Shown here: in pieces, positions 25,935 to 35,230 of the stretch
Numbering within the stretch: position 1 is the first letter of the stretch
How the letters are laid out: the number at the start of each line of letters is the position of its first letter
Assembly: GCF_019947135.1 (NCBI RefSeq)
Contig: NZ_JAGSHT010000006.1
Location: 1 to 64,000 of the forward strand
Length of the DNA stretch: 64,000 bases
Origin: Occultella gossypii
GTDB lineage: Bacteria; Actinomycetota; Actinomycetes; Actinomycetales; Beutenbergiaceae
Direction of reading: 5' to 3'
Notes under the pieces: generated by a model
Seen by the model: only the letters and a program-made list of their open reading frames with translations
Database searches by the model: none
Told to the model about the DNA's origin: nothing
Position numbers and translations under genes: made by a program

Positions 25935-25975
25935 CACTGCATGGAGCGGTACGTCGTCAGCATGCGGGTCATCAT
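25922..25975 (-). CDS. trpS leader peptide with Trp-Trp
   Basis: The frame encodes MMTRMLTTYRSMQWWPA and ends in TGA. Two consecutive Trp codons lie three codons before the stop, followed by mutually exclusive hairpins and a terminator ahead of trpS. The first ATG overlaps the ltrA stop (ATGA), so the peptide may be translationally coupled to ltrA. Alternatively ATG 25963, 7 nt after a CATGAT box, could start a leaderless transcript. Low charged tRNA(Trp) would stall the ribosome and turn trpS on. Confidence 0.8.
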   Translation of the reverse strand: MMTRMLTTYRSMQWWPA

Positions 25976-27315
25976 GCCAGGCGCGGGGCACCGGTGTCCT
26001 CGGGTCGCGGGGAGCTCCGCACGGAGCCGGCATAGCTCACCACGAGGGCCGCCGCGAGGACCCAGACCTGCCCGACGGCCGCGAGCTGATCCCCGGCGAC
26101 GACGATCACGGCCCCGGCCACGATCGTCGGCACGGCCAGCAGCAGAGCGGTCTGCCTGCCGCGTGGGTCGTCACGGCGGATCCCGAGCACCAGGTGCACC
26201 GCGGCGCCGACCAGCCCGTGGAGGCCGAACGCTACGAGCAGCAGCCACCGCATATCCGCCGTCAGCGACTCGCCGGGTTCGGCGAGGACGCCGCCGAGGA
26301 CCGCGACCAGGGTGGCCAGCGCGCCGGTCGTGACCAGGTGCAGTGGCCACGCCGCACGCGGGGACACGGCGCCCGTGCCGAGCAGGGCGACACCGGCGTA
26401 GCCGCCACGGACGGCGAGGGCCCACAGGGTGACCAGCAGCACGAACGTGCCCGCTCCGGCCAGTGCGAGCCGGGCGTCCCAGGTGGCCTCGCCGGCAGCC
26501 GCGACGGCCTGGATCATGCCTTCGCCGAGCACGATGATGACGAACAGCCCGAGCCGCTCACCCAGGTGCGCCTCGTCCCCGGTGAGGGTGCTGACCGTGT
26601 CCGGCAGTTCCCGACCGCCGCGGCGCGAGTCCCGCCCGCGGGCCGATCCGACGAGGTCATCGGCACCGTCCGCGGGGCCTCGACCCGCTCGGCCCGGCCG
26701 GACGGCCCGGGCCGCGCCGCGGCGCGCGGCACGTCCGCGACGCTCGCCCCCGTCGATCCGGTCCCGCAGACCGTCCAGGTGTTCCTGGGCGTTCCGGGCG
26801 AGTCTCGGCCCGGAGATCAGCAACAGCACGCCCACGTCGATCGCGAGGCCGATCGCCCACAGGACGTAGACGACCGATCCGTCGAACCACCAGGACACCA
26901 TCCAGGGCACCACGCCCCCGAGCGCCTGGACGACGGGCAGATCCAGCACCACGGTCCCTCGCTGGAACGGCCGCGATGCGAGGATCCGGCCGATCACGTA
27001 CGCGATCGAGAACGCGGTCGCGTGCTCGCCGTTGATCTCCGGCACCGCCGCCATCATCACGGCCAGGGCGGCCATGCCGAGCAGCATCGGCCGGGCCCGC
27101 GTCCCCTCACCGGCGATGTTGCTGTACGTGGTGAAGCACGCCCACACCAGCCAGAACGCGACGAACGCGATCACGTACAGCGCCAGACCCTCCGGCCCAT
27201 GGTCGGCGTGCAGCAGGTGCGTCAGGGCGCCGATGCCCGCGACCACGACGAGGTCGAAGAACAGTTCCAGCCAGGACGCGTGCCGGTCGGCCCCGGTGTG
27301 CTCCGCGGTTGTCAC
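25972..27315 (-). CDS. Low-temperature-requirement A (LtrA) family membrane protein
   Basis: A 447-residue polytopic membrane protein with about 11-12 hydrophobic segments. The LtrA hallmark SWLELFFDLVVVAGI opens the protein, and ERLGLFVIIVLGEGMIQAV lies mid-protein. A basic Arg/Gly-rich insertion of about 65 residues (about 185-250) separates the halves and looks poorly structured. The biochemical role of LtrA proteins is unknown. GTG 27315 lies 8 nt after a TAGGTT box. The last codons overlap the trpS leader ORF. It is divergent from the helicase. Confidence 0.87.
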   Translation of the reverse strand: MTTAEHTGADRHASWLELFFDLVVVAGIGALTHLLHADHGPEGLALYVIAFVAFWLVWACFTTYSNIAGEGTRARPMLLGMAALAVMMAAVPEINGEHATAFSIAYVIGRILASRPFQRGTVVLDLPVVQALGGVVPWMVSWWFDGSVVYVLWAIGLAIDVGVLLLISGPRLARNAQEHLDGLRDRIDGGERRGRAARRGAARAVRPGRAGRGPADGADDLVGSARGRDSRRGGRELPDTVSTLTGDEAHLGERLGLFVIIVLGEGMIQAVAAAGEATWDARLALAGAGTFVLLVTLWALAVRGGYAGVALLGTGAVSPRAAWPLHLVTTGALATLVAVLGGVLAEPGESLTADMRWLLLVAFGLHGLVGAAVHLVLGIRRDDPRGRQTALLLAVPTIVAGAVIVVAGDQLAAVGQVWVLAAALVVSYAGSVRSSPRPEDTGAPRLA

Positions 27316-27410
27316 GGGGACCGAACCTACTCCTGTGCTCAGGAGTGCTCACAGGCGCGCGCCCCCGGTGGCGGCGCGCACCCGGGTGGATCCGAGAGAC
27401 ACTGGAGACG

Positions 27411-29981
27411 ATGACACTCTCCCCGCCTGCCGACCCGACCGACGACGACGCCCTGGTCGAGTCCTTCACCGACTGGGCGAGTTCACGCGGCCTCACGCTG
27501 TACGAGCACCAGGAGGAGGCGCTGCTGGAGATCGTCACCGGCGCCCACGTGATCCTGTCCACACCCACCGGGTCCGGCAAGTCCCTGGTCGCGGTCGCGG
27601 CGCACTACGTGGCGATGTCACGTGGGCAGCGCAGCTACTACACCGCACCGCTGAAGGCGCTCGTGAGCGAGAAGTTCTTCGACCTCGTGGAGGTCTTCGG
27701 GGCGGACGCCGTCGGCATGATGACCGGCGACTCGGCCATCAACACCGACGCCCCGATCATCTGCTGCACCGCCGAGGTGCTCGCGAACCAGGCCCTGCGG
27801 GACGGCGCGGACACCGACGCCGCGCAGGTGGTCATGGACGAGTTCCACTTCTACGCCGACCCCCAGCGCGGCTGGGCCTGGCAGGTGCCGCTGCTGGAAC
27901 TCCCGCGCACCCAGTTCGTGCTGATGAGCGCGACCCTGGGCGACGTGTCCTTCTTCGCCGAGGACCTCGTCCGGCGCACGAAGAAGCCCGTCGCCGTGAT
28001 CGCGAACACCGAACGCCCGGTGCCGCTGACGTTCACCTACTCCACCGAACAACTCCACGAGCTCGTCCTGGAGCTGCTCGGCACCCACCGCGCCCCGGTG
28101 TACGTGGTGCACTTCACCCAGGCCGCCGCCGTCGAGCAGGCGCAGTCGCTGACGTCCATCCAGGTCGCGAGCAAGGAGCGCAAGGCGCAGATCGCGGACG
28201 CCATCGGCGACTTCAGTTTCGCCCGCGGGTTCGGGGCCACCCTGTCCCGGCTGCTGCGGCACGGCATCGGCGTGCATCACGCGGGCATGCTGCCGCGGTA
28301 CCGGCGGCTCGTGGAGCGCCTTGCCCAGGCCGGGCTGCTCGGCGTCATCTGCGGCACCGACACTCTCGGCGTGGGCATCAATGTGCCGATCCGCACGGTG
28401 GTGCTCACCGGCCTGACGAAGTACGACGGCGTCCGCTCGCGTCATCTGTCGGCTCGCGAACTGCATCAGATCGCCGGGCGGGCCGGCCGCGCCGGCTACG
28501 ACACCGTGGGCGAGGTGATCGTGCAGGCGCCCGAGCACGTCATCGAGAACGCGAAGGCGCTCGCGAAGGCCGGCGACGACGAACGTAAGCGCCGCAAGAT
28601 CGTGCGCAAGAAGGCCCCCACCGGGGTGGTGAACTGGACGGACAAGACGTTCGAGCGCCTGCGCGACGCCGAGCCGGAGAAGCTCACGTCCCAGTTCCAG
28701 GTCTCGCACGCGATGGTGCTGGGAGTGCTGGGCCGCGACGACGACGCGATCGCCACCCTGGCCCGGCTGCTCACCGACAACCACGACGAGCCCACGGACC
28801 GGAACCTGCACGTTCGCCGCGCGATCGGCATCTACCGGTCCCTGCGCGCCGCCGGCCTGGTGGAGAAGCTGCCTGAGCCGGACGCGTTCGGGCGCCGGAT
28901 CCGGCTTACCCGGGACGTGCCGGCGGACTTCGCCCTGAACGCCCCGCTGTCCCCGTTCGCCCTGGCCGCCCTGGAACTGCTCGACCCGGAGGACCCGGAC
29001 TACGCCGTCGACGTGGTCTCGGTGATCGAGGCCACCCTGGAGAACCCCCGCCCGTTGCTGATCGCCCAGGAGAAGGCCGCCCGCGGCGAGGCGATCGGTG
29101 CCATGAAGGCGGACGGCCTCGACTACGAGGAGCGGATGGCAGCGCTCGAGGAGATCACCCACCCGAAGCCGCTGGCCGAGCTGCTGACCGCGGCCCTGGC
29201 CGAGTACCGGACCGCGAACCCGTGGGTGGACGACTACGAGCTCAAACCCAAGTCCGTGGTGCGGGACATGGTGGAGAACGCGATGACGTTCTCGGAGGTG
29301 ATCTCCCGGTACGGCCTGGCCCGCAGCGAGGGCGTCGTGCTGCGGTACCTGACCGACGCCTACAAGGCGCTGCGCCAGATGGTGCCGGCGGCCGCCCGCA
29401 CGGAGGAGCTCACCGAGATCATCGAGTGGCTCGGCGACGCCGTGCGACAGGTGGACTCCTCCCTGCTCGCCGAGTGGGAGGCCCTGCAGAGCGGCCTGCA
29501 GAACGCAGCCGTCGCGCTCAGCGAGCCGCCGCCGTCGGGCACCGATGCGGACGAGGCCCGCTTCGGCGGCGACGACGCCGACCGGCCGATCACCGCGAAC
29601 GAGCGGTCGTTCCGCATCCTGGTGCGCAATGCGATGTTCCGCCGTGTGGAGCTGGCCGCCCGGGAGGACTACGACCGGCTCGCCCAGCTCGACGCCGGCC
29701 TGCCCGAGGACCAGCGTTGGAGCGCCGACGACTGGGCCGACGCGATGGACGAGTACTGGGCCGAGTACGGCGAGCTCGGCATCGGTGCGGCGGCCCGCTC
29801 GGCGTCGATGACCAGCATCTCCCCCGGGGCCGAGCACTGGGAGGTCACCCAGGTCCTCGACGACCCCGAGGGCGACCGGGACTGGCGGTTCCGGGCGAGC
29901 GTGGACCTGGCCGCGAGCGCCGAGCTGGGCCGGGCGGTCCTGCGGATGGTGGACGTCGGGATGGTCAGTTCTGCCCCGTGA
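27411..29981 (+). CDS. DUF3516-containing DEAD/DEAH-box helicase
   Basis: An 856-residue superfamily 2 helicase of the Ski2-like type. Motif I is STPTGSGKS (near 47-55), motif II is VVMDEFHFY (DEFH in place of DEAH/DEVH), motif III is MSATL, and motif VI is QIAGRAGRAGYD. The C-terminal half (about 410-850) matches the DUF3516 region found in actinobacterial helicases. The role is probably RNA or DNA remodelling, but none is experimentally assigned. ATG 27411 follows GGAG; an upstream in-frame extension was rejected. Confidence 0.92.
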   Translation: MTLSPPADPTDDDALVESFTDWASSRGLTLYEHQEEALLEIVTGAHVILSTPTGSGKSLVAVAAHYVAMSRGQRSYYTAPLKALVSEKFFDLVEVFGADAVGMMTGDSAINTDAPIICCTAEVLANQALRDGADTDAAQVVMDEFHFYADPQRGWAWQVPLLELPRTQFVLMSATLGDVSFFAEDLVRRTKKPVAVIANTERPVPLTFTYSTEQLHELVLELLGTHRAPVYVVHFTQAAAVEQAQSLTSIQVASKERKAQIADAIGDFSFARGFGATLSRLLRHGIGVHHAGMLPRYRRLVERLAQAGLLGVICGTDTLGVGINVPIRTVVLTGLTKYDGVRSRHLSARELHQIAGRAGRAGYDTVGEVIVQAPEHVIENAKALAKAGDDERKRRKIVRKKAPTGVVNWTDKTFERLRDAEPEKLTSQFQVSHAMVLGVLGRDDDAIATLARLLTDNHDEPTDRNLHVRRAIGIYRSLRAAGLVEKLPEPDAFGRRIRLTRDVPADFALNAPLSPFALAALELLDPEDPDYAVDVVSVIEATLENPRPLLIAQEKAARGEAIGAMKADGLDYEERMAALEEITHPKPLAELLTAALAEYRTANPWVDDYELKPKSVVRDMVENAMTFSEVISRYGLARSEGVVLRYLTDAYKALRQMVPAAARTEELTEIIEWLGDAVRQVDSSLLAEWEALQSGLQNAAVALSEPPPSGTDADEARFGGDDADRPITANERSFRILVRNAMFRRVELAAREDYDRLAQLDAGLPEDQRWSADDWADAMDEYWAEYGELGIGAAARSASMTSISPGAEHWEVTQVLDDPEGDRDWRFRASVDLAASAELGRAVLRMVDVGMVSSAP

Positions 29982-30009
29982 GGCGGCGGGCCCGGCCAGG
30001 AGCCTCGCC

Positions 30010-30015
30010 TACCAT
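30010..30015 (+). promoter_or_regulatory. -10 element for leaderless gene at 30022
   Basis: TACCAT lies 6 nt before GTG 30022. Confidence 0.55.
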
Positions 30016-30021
30016 GGCGGG

Positions 30022-31116
30022 GTGAGCGACAAGGTAGCGGGCTTCTACCCCGACCCGGACGGCGAGAACCGTCAGCGGTACTGGGACGGGGACGCCTGGA
30101 CGGAGTACTACACGCCGCTCGCGCCCAAGGCCGCCGAGGTGCACGGCTCCGCGACCGCCGCCGCCGACTATCCCTACCTCGCCCAGGCCAACCACCCGGA
30201 CGTCATGGTCGCCCCGGGCGCCACACCGAACGCTTGGCCGACGTCCTCCACGTGGGGACCGGCCGCGCAGCCCCAGGGCGGCGAGGACGAGACGAAGGTG
30301 TTCACCTCCGGGGTGCGCGGCACGCCGGGTGGGATGGCCGCCGTGGTCGCGGTATCCCTGCTCGTGATCATGCTGGTGGTGGGCGTCGGCTGGTGGCTCG
30401 TGAACGGGCGCAACCCCTCCGACCCGGACCCGACCGCCGGACCGTCGACCTCGGGACCGCAGGGCGGCGGCCAGACGAACACCGGAAGCGTGGTCGTCGA
30501 CGGGAACTCCTCCGGCGAGGTTCCGGGCGGCGGCACCTGGGTGGGCACCCTGACGATCACCGAGGACGCCACCTACCTGCTGGACGCCCGCGCCAACGAC
30601 GGCACCCTGGACCTCGAGCTGGACGTGCGCGACGCGGGCGGGGCGTCCCTCGGCGGCAATGACGACCGCGGCCGCGACCTGTCCGAGCTCGGCGGGGTCT
30701 CGCTCGACCCGCTCGCATTCGTGACGCTGACCGCCGGCGAGTACGAGGTGGTGATGTCCGAACACAACGGCGCGGACGCCGGCTTCCAGCTCACCACCAC
30801 CCAGATCTCCGACCGGCTCGAGCTCGGCGCACGCGCGTCCGCCGACATCCCGTCCGGGGGCGCGTACTACGCCGTGGTGGACCTGCCCGAGGCCGGCACC
30901 TACACCGTCGACGTCGCGGACACCGAGGGCGAGGACCCGAGCCTGTACACGTTCGACTCCGACGGCCGGTTCCTGGTGAACGACGACCGGGACTATGACG
31001 CCGGCGACTACGACCCGCTGCTGGAGGAGTCCTTCGCCGCCGGGCCGCTCGTGGTCATCGTGACCGAGTACTTCGGCAACGCGACGTCGGTCGACATCAC
31101 GGTCACCGGGCCCTGA
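30022..31116 (+). CDS. DUF2510 membrane protein with PPC-like C-terminal domain
   Basis: A 364-residue protein. The N-terminal DUF2510 motif (GFYPDPDGENRQRYWDGDAWTEY) faces the cytoplasm, a single transmembrane helix lies at about 110-130, a Pro/Thr/Gly linker follows, then an extracytoplasmic beta-rich region made of two similar halves (about 155-255 and 265-364) resembling bacterial pre-peptidase C-terminal domains. DUF2510 proteins are actinobacterial membrane proteins of unknown role. GTG 30022 is supported by the -10 box TACCAT 6 nt upstream. It ends 1 nt before the ybaK-like start, so the two are probably co-transcribed. Confidence 0.82.
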   Translation: MSDKVAGFYPDPDGENRQRYWDGDAWTEYYTPLAPKAAEVHGSATAAADYPYLAQANHPDVMVAPGATPNAWPTSSTWGPAAQPQGGEDETKVFTSGVRGTPGGMAAVVAVSLLVIMLVVGVGWWLVNGRNPSDPDPTAGPSTSGPQGGGQTNTGSVVVDGNSSGEVPGGGTWVGTLTITEDATYLLDARANDGTLDLELDVRDAGGASLGGNDDRGRDLSELGGVSLDPLAFVTLTAGEYEVVMSEHNGADAGFQLTTTQISDRLELGARASADIPSGGAYYAVVDLPEAGTYTVDVADTEGEDPSLYTFDSDGRFLVNDDRDYDAGDYDPLLEESFAAGPLVVIVTEYFGNATSVDITVTGP

Positions 31117-31117
31117 C

Positions 31118-31627
31118 GTGGCCAGGAAGAGGGCCGCGGCCGCTCCCCGGACGCCCGCCACCACGGCGCTGACGCGTGCCGGGCTGACCTTCACCACGCA
31201 CCCGTACACCCACGACCCGGGCAGTGACCTCAGTTATGGGCTGGAGGCCGCCGCCGCGCTCGGCGTGCCGCCCGAGGTCGTGTTCAAGACCCTCGTGGTG
31301 CACGTCGACGGGCTGCGCGGCTCGGGGCTCGCGGTCGGGGTGGTGCCGGTCAGCAGCTCGCTCGACCTGAAGGCGATCGCCGGGGCCCTTGGGCACAAGA
31401 AGGCGACGATGGCCGACGGCGCAGCGGCCGAGCGTAGTTCCGGTTACGTCATGGGTGGGATCTCGCCGATCGGGCAGCGCACGGCGCTGCCGACCGTGGT
31501 GGACTCCTCAGCGCAGGCGCTGGCGACGATGTACGTCTCCGGCGGGCGGCGGGGCTTCGACATCGGGCTCGCTCCCGCGGACCTGGCCGCGGTCACCGGG
31601 GGCACCTTCGCGCCGATCGCGCACTGA
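31118..31627 (+). CDS. ybaK: Cys-tRNA(Pro)/Cys-tRNA(Cys) deacylase, YbaK/EbsC family
   Basis: A 169-residue trans-editing protein that hydrolyses Cys-tRNA(Pro). Family signatures are VVFKTLVVHVDG (catalytic Lys), KKATMADGAAAERSSGYVMGG and the GGISPIGQRTALPTVVD loop. GTG 31118 is 1 nt past the stop of the DUF2510 gene. The basic Ala-rich first 15 residues precede the fold. Confidence 0.93.
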   Translation: MARKRAAAAPRTPATTALTRAGLTFTTHPYTHDPGSDLSYGLEAAAALGVPPEVVFKTLVVHVDGLRGSGLAVGVVPVSSSLDLKAIAGALGHKKATMADGAAAERSSGYVMGGISPIGQRTALPTVVDSSAQALATMYVSGGRRGFDIGLAPADLAAVTGGTFAPIAH

Positions 31628-31679
31628 GACACGGCAGGGAATCGCGCACGGTCGGCCCCAGGTGATACCACTGGTGCTC

Positions 31680-32888
31680 ATGCAGACATCCTTCGTCACC
31701 AGCAGCACCGTCGCCATCACAGGTGGATATCTCGTCCCGATCGACGGCGACCCGATCGAGTCCGGCACCGTCCTGATCGTCGACGGCGTGATCCGCGCCG
31801 TCGGCGCGGACGTGGAGGTCCCCGAGGGGGCCGAGATCGTGGACGCGGCCGGGAGCTGGGTGCTGCCCGGCTTCGTGGAGCCGCACGCGCACCTGGGCGT
31901 GCACGAGGAGGCCGAAGGGCCGGCCGGTGACGACACGAACGAGATGACGAACCCCAACGGTGCGGCGCTGCGGGCGATCGACGCCATCAACATCGACGAC
32001 CTCGGGTTCCGGGACGCGCTGGTGGGCGGGGTGACCGCCGCGGTCATCAAGCCGGGCTCGGGCAACCCGATCGGCGGCCAGTCCGTGGCCCTCAAGACCT
32101 GGGGTGCGCGGACCGTCGACGAGCAGGCGTTCCGCACCGCGGTGTCCGTGAAGTCCGCGCTCGGGGAGAACCCGAAGCGCGTCTACGGCGAACGCAAGCA
32201 GACGCCCGCCACCAGACTCGGGGTCGCGAAGGTGATCCGCGAGGCGTTCGTGGCCGCACAGAACTACGCGGCCGAGCGCGCCCGTGCCGCAACCGACGGC
32301 AAGCCGTTCGCGCGGGACCTCGGCCTGGAGACCCTGGTCGCCGTGCTCGACGGCGAGCTCATCTGGGACCAGCACACCCACCGCCACGACGACATCGCCA
32401 CCGCGATCCGGCTCGCCGAGGAGTTCGGCTACCGGCTGGTCGTCAACCACGGCACCGACGGCGCCCGGATCGCCGGCGTGCTCGCCGAGAAGGACATCCC
32501 GGTCATCTTCGGCCCGATGCTCACGTCCCGCTCGAAGGTGGAGCTGCGCACCCGGGACATCGCGAACCTGGCCCGGCTCGCCGAGGCCGGCGTGCGGATC
32601 GCGATCACCACCGACCACCCGGTGGTCCCGATCAACTTCCTGGTGCACCAGGCCTCCCTCGCGGTGAAGGAGGGCCTCGACCGCGACCTCGCCCTGAAGG
32701 CGCTGACCATCAACCCGGCCCAGTTCCTCGGGCTCGACGACCGTGTAGGCGCACTGCGGGAGGGACTGGACGGGGACGTGGTGATCTGGTCCGGAGACCC
32801 GCTCGACGTCTACTCGCGCGCGCAGCGGGTGTTCATCAACGGCCGCGAGGAGTACTCGCTCGAACTCGGGGTCCGCGAGCGCGACTGA
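31680..32888 (+). CDS. Amidohydrolase, imidazolonepropionase-like
   Basis: A 402-residue metal-dependent amidohydrolase. It has a beta-sandwich start (GYLVPIDGDPIESGTVLIVDG), the metal-binding HAHLGVHEE after the first barrel strand, the HTHRHDD and VVNHGTDG histidines, and the catalytic Asp in ITTDHPVVP. The closing segment (GALREGLDGDVVIWSGDPLD) is typical. No hut genes are near, so the substrate is unresolved; exopeptidase-like relatives also exist. ATG 31680 has no ribosome site. Confidence 0.87.
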   Translation: MQTSFVTSSTVAITGGYLVPIDGDPIESGTVLIVDGVIRAVGADVEVPEGAEIVDAAGSWVLPGFVEPHAHLGVHEEAEGPAGDDTNEMTNPNGAALRAIDAINIDDLGFRDALVGGVTAAVIKPGSGNPIGGQSVALKTWGARTVDEQAFRTAVSVKSALGENPKRVYGERKQTPATRLGVAKVIREAFVAAQNYAAERARAATDGKPFARDLGLETLVAVLDGELIWDQHTHRHDDIATAIRLAEEFGYRLVVNHGTDGARIAGVLAEKDIPVIFGPMLTSRSKVELRTRDIANLARLAEAGVRIAITTDHPVVPINFLVHQASLAVKEGLDRDLALKALTINPAQFLGLDDRVGALREGLDGDVVIWSGDPLDVYSRAQRVFINGREEYSLELGVRERD

Positions 32889-32898
32889 GTACCGACCA

Positions 32899-32941
32899 GT
32901 CCTGAACCCGGCGCGCGGGCACGCCGCGCCCGGGTCAGGAC
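32899..32941. terminator. Bidirectional terminator hairpin
   Basis: GTCCTGA (32899-32905) pairs with TCAGGAC (32935-32941), with additional GC pairing inside. The right arm contains the yccF stop. It serves the converging amidohydrolase and yccF genes. Confidence 0.65.
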
Positions 32942-33324
32942 GCGAACGGCTCGTGCGTGGTGACGATCTCCCGGCCGAGCGGGGTCATCGAGATCGGGAT
33001 GAGCTTCAGGTTGGCCCACCCCATCGGGATCCCGATGATCGAGATGAACAACGGGATCGACGTGATGATGTGCCCGATCGCGAGCCACCACCCGGCCACG
33101 ATGAACCAGATGACGTTCCCGATCCCGGAGATCACCCCCGCCGTCGGGCGCTTGACGACCTCCCGGCCGAACGGCCAGAGCACGTAGTTCGCGATCCGGA
33201 ACGACGCGATCCCGAACGGGATCGTGATGATCAGGATGCAGCAGATCACGCCGGCCACGGCGTAGCCGACGGCCAGCCAGAACCCGGCGAAGACCAGCCA
33301 GATGATGTTCAGGATCGTGCGCAC
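32935..33324 (-). CDS. YccF-domain inner membrane protein
   Basis: A 129-residue membrane protein made of two tandem YccF (DUF307) repeats. Each has an N(I/V)IW helix, a second helix with GI or PMGWANLK, and a PxGRE(V/I)V end (PFGREVV at 52-58 and PLGREIV at 116-122). Function is unknown. GTG 33324 lies 6 nt after a GAGAAT box. Confidence 0.88.
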   Translation of the reverse strand: MRTILNIIWLVFAGFWLAVGYAVAGVICCILIITIPFGIASFRIANYVLWPFGREVVKRPTAGVISGIGNVIWFIVAGWWLAIGHIITSIPLFISIIGIPMGWANLKLIPISMTPLGREIVTTHEPFAS

Positions 33325-33409
33325 CCGACCATTCTCTCATTCCACGACACCGCGGTCGGAGAACTCCGGGACCGGTGAGACCGACCCGCTCGCCACCCAC
33401 AAGCGTGGG

Positions 33410-33415
33410 TAGGCT
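33410..33415 (+). promoter_or_regulatory. -10 element for leaderless gene at 33423
   Basis: TAGGCT lies 7 nt before GTG 33423. Confidence 0.55.
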
Positions 33416-33422
33416 CCGGCAG

Positions 33423-34058
33423 GTGGACGATGCTGCGATGACCCCCGAGGACCTGTGCGGTGCGACCCTGTCCCACGTCGCCCTGGACGGCGCCGTGTGG
33501 ATGGGCGCCGAGATCGACGAGCTGGACCTCGACTCGGTCACCCTGCGGCGGGTGCGGGCCGGTGGCGGCACGTGGGAACGGTGCCAGTTCACCGGAGTGG
33601 ACCTCGACGGCGCCGACCTCGCCGGACTCACCACCCGGGACTGCGGGCTGGTGCGGACATCCCTGAACGACGCCCGGCTGACCGGATCGTCGTGGCTGCG
33701 CTCGCGCTGGCGGGAGGTCACCGCCGAGGGCGTCCAGGCGGACCTGCTCTCCGCGCACTCGGCCACGTGGACCGACGTGACGCTGACCGGCGCCCGACTG
33801 CGACAGGCGGACTTCTCGGATGCGACCATGCTGCGGGTCCGGTTCGTCGAGTGCGACCTGACCGAGGCCCGCTTCGCCGGGCTGCGTGCCGACCGGGTCT
33901 CCTTCACCGGGTGCGACCTCGCGGGCGCCACCGGCGTGGACTCGTTGCGGGGCGCCACCCTGGCGTGGTCGGACGCGACCTCGGTGCTGCCGTCGCTGGC
34001 CCAGCACCTGGGTATCCGGCTGACGGAGGACCCCGACGGCTCGAACGCACGCCGATGA
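33423..34058 (+). CDS. Pentapeptide-repeat protein
   Basis: A 211-residue protein rich in A(D/N)LxX-type five-residue repeats (GVDLDGADLAGL, ARLRQADFSDATM, CDLTEARFAGL), predicted to form a right-handed quadrilateral beta-helix. Such proteins sometimes mimic DNA or bind gyrase, but most have no known role. GTG 33423 fits a leaderless start (TAGGCT 7 nt upstream). Its stop overlaps the YggS start by 4 bp, so the two are co-translated. Confidence 0.83.
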   Translation: MDDAAMTPEDLCGATLSHVALDGAVWMGAEIDELDLDSVTLRRVRAGGGTWERCQFTGVDLDGADLAGLTTRDCGLVRTSLNDARLTGSSWLRSRWREVTAEGVQADLLSAHSATWTDVTLTGARLRQADFSDATMLRVRFVECDLTEARFAGLRADRVSFTGCDLAGATGVDSLRGATLAWSDATSVLPSLAQHLGIRLTEDPDGSNARR

Positions 34059-34753
34059 GCGACGACGTCGCCAGCCTCGCCCGGGTGCGGGAGCGGATCG
34101 ACGCGGCGGCCCTCGCCAACGGACGCCCCGCCGTCGACGTGCAGTTGCTGCTCGCGGTCAAAATGATCGACGCGGCCCGGATCCGGGCTCTGCTGGAGGC
34201 GAGCGGCACCACCCTGATCGGGCAGAACCGGGCCCAGGAACTGACCGCGACCGAGCCCGACCTGATCGGTGTGGCGCACTCCACGCACTTCATCGGGCAC
34301 CTGCAGTCGAACAAGGTGAACGCGGTGCTGCGCTGGGTGGACTGCGTGCAGAGCGTGGACTCGGCCAGGCTGGCCGGGCGTCTGGACCGGGCCGCTGCCG
34401 CGCGCGGCCGGGACCTGGACGTGTTCGTGCAGGTGAACACCTCGGGCGAGGCGACCAAGGCCGGGGTACACCCTGACGAGGCCGCGGACCTGGCCGCCGC
34501 CGTCGGAGGCCTTGAGCACCTGCGGCTGCGCGGCTTCATGACGATCGGGGCCAACTCCCCTGAGACGGCGCGGGTGCGCGCCTCCTACGACGCACTCGCG
34601 CAGGCACGCGACGACGTCATCTCCTCGGGTTCGCCCGGCACCGCGGCGGCGCGTGAGCTGTCCATGGGCATGAGCCGCGACCTCGAGGTCGCCGTCGCCG
34701 CTGGCGCGACCATGGTGCGCGTCGGTACCGGGGTGTTCGGCGCACGGGCCTGA
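34055..34753 (+). CDS. YggS/PROSC-family PLP-binding protein
   Basis: A 232-residue alanine-racemase-fold protein. The PLP lysine lies in LLLAVKMIDAARI (near 31), followed by IGQNRAQEL, HFIGHLQSNKVN, VFVQVNTSGEATKAG, LRGFMTIG and the phosphate loop SMGMSRDLEVAVAAGATMVRVGTGVFG. Family members keep PLP and amino/keto-acid pools balanced. It is not next to the division genes where actinobacterial YggS usually sits, so a second copy may exist elsewhere. ATGA overlap with the pentapeptide gene. Confidence 0.92.
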   Translation: MSDDVASLARVRERIDAAALANGRPAVDVQLLLAVKMIDAARIRALLEASGTTLIGQNRAQELTATEPDLIGVAHSTHFIGHLQSNKVNAVLRWVDCVQSVDSARLAGRLDRAAAARGRDLDVFVQVNTSGEATKAGVHPDEAADLAAAVGGLEHLRLRGFMTIGANSPETARVRASYDALAQARDDVISSGSPGTAAARELSMGMSRDLEVAVAAGATMVRVGTGVFGARA

Positions 34754-34819
34754 CGCCTCGAGGGGAATAGCCAGGCTCGGCCGTCGTTGAGATAGGTGGA
34801 CAGTCGATCAAGGAGAGCA

Positions 34820-35230
34820 ATGCCCACCATCAACGTCACCACCGACGAGTTCGAGAAGACCATCACCGACAACGACATTGTGCTGGTCGATTTCTGGGCG
34901 TCCTGGTGCGGCCCGTGCCGCCAGTTCGCGCCGGTCTACGAGAAGTCCTCTGAGAAGCACGGCGACGTCACGTTCGCCAAGGTGGACACCGAGGCCGAGC
35001 AGGCACTTGCCGCGCAGGCCGGGATCCAGGCGATTCCCACGCTGATGGCGTTCCGCGACGGAATCCTCGTGTTCAACCAGGCCGGTGCCCTGCCGGGCCA
35101 GTCCCTCGAGCAGCTCATCGAGGGCGTCAAGGGCCTGGACATGGACGCGGTCCGGGCAGAGGTCGCCAAGCAGCAGGCCGGCGAGGCCGAGGTGGGATCC
35201 GCGGACCCCACCGCCGTACCGACCAACTGA
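34820..35230 (+). CDS. Thioredoxin
   Basis: A 136-residue cytosolic thioredoxin with the active site WCGPC at 29-33 and the cis-proline in AIPTLMAF. The fold ends near residue 107; a tail of about 30 residues rich in Ala/Glu follows, longer than in typical TrxA. The final 11 codons and stop are encoded by DNA that on the other strand reads like a tRNA D-arm, so the tail may have been captured. ATG 34820 follows AGGAGAG. Confidence 0.93.
   Translation: MPTINVTTDEFEKTITDNDIVLVDFWASWCGPCRQFAPVYEKSSEKHGDVTFAKVDTEAEQALAAQAGIQAIPTLMAFRDGILVFNQAGALPGQSLEQLIEGVKGLDMDAVRAEVAKQQAGEAEVGSADPTAVPTN

Noticed and set aside
27618-29837. 739-codon antisense open frame opposite the helicase
   Set aside because: It mirrors the helicase codon pattern, has no recognisable domain and no ribosome site; such shadows are expected at 70% GC.
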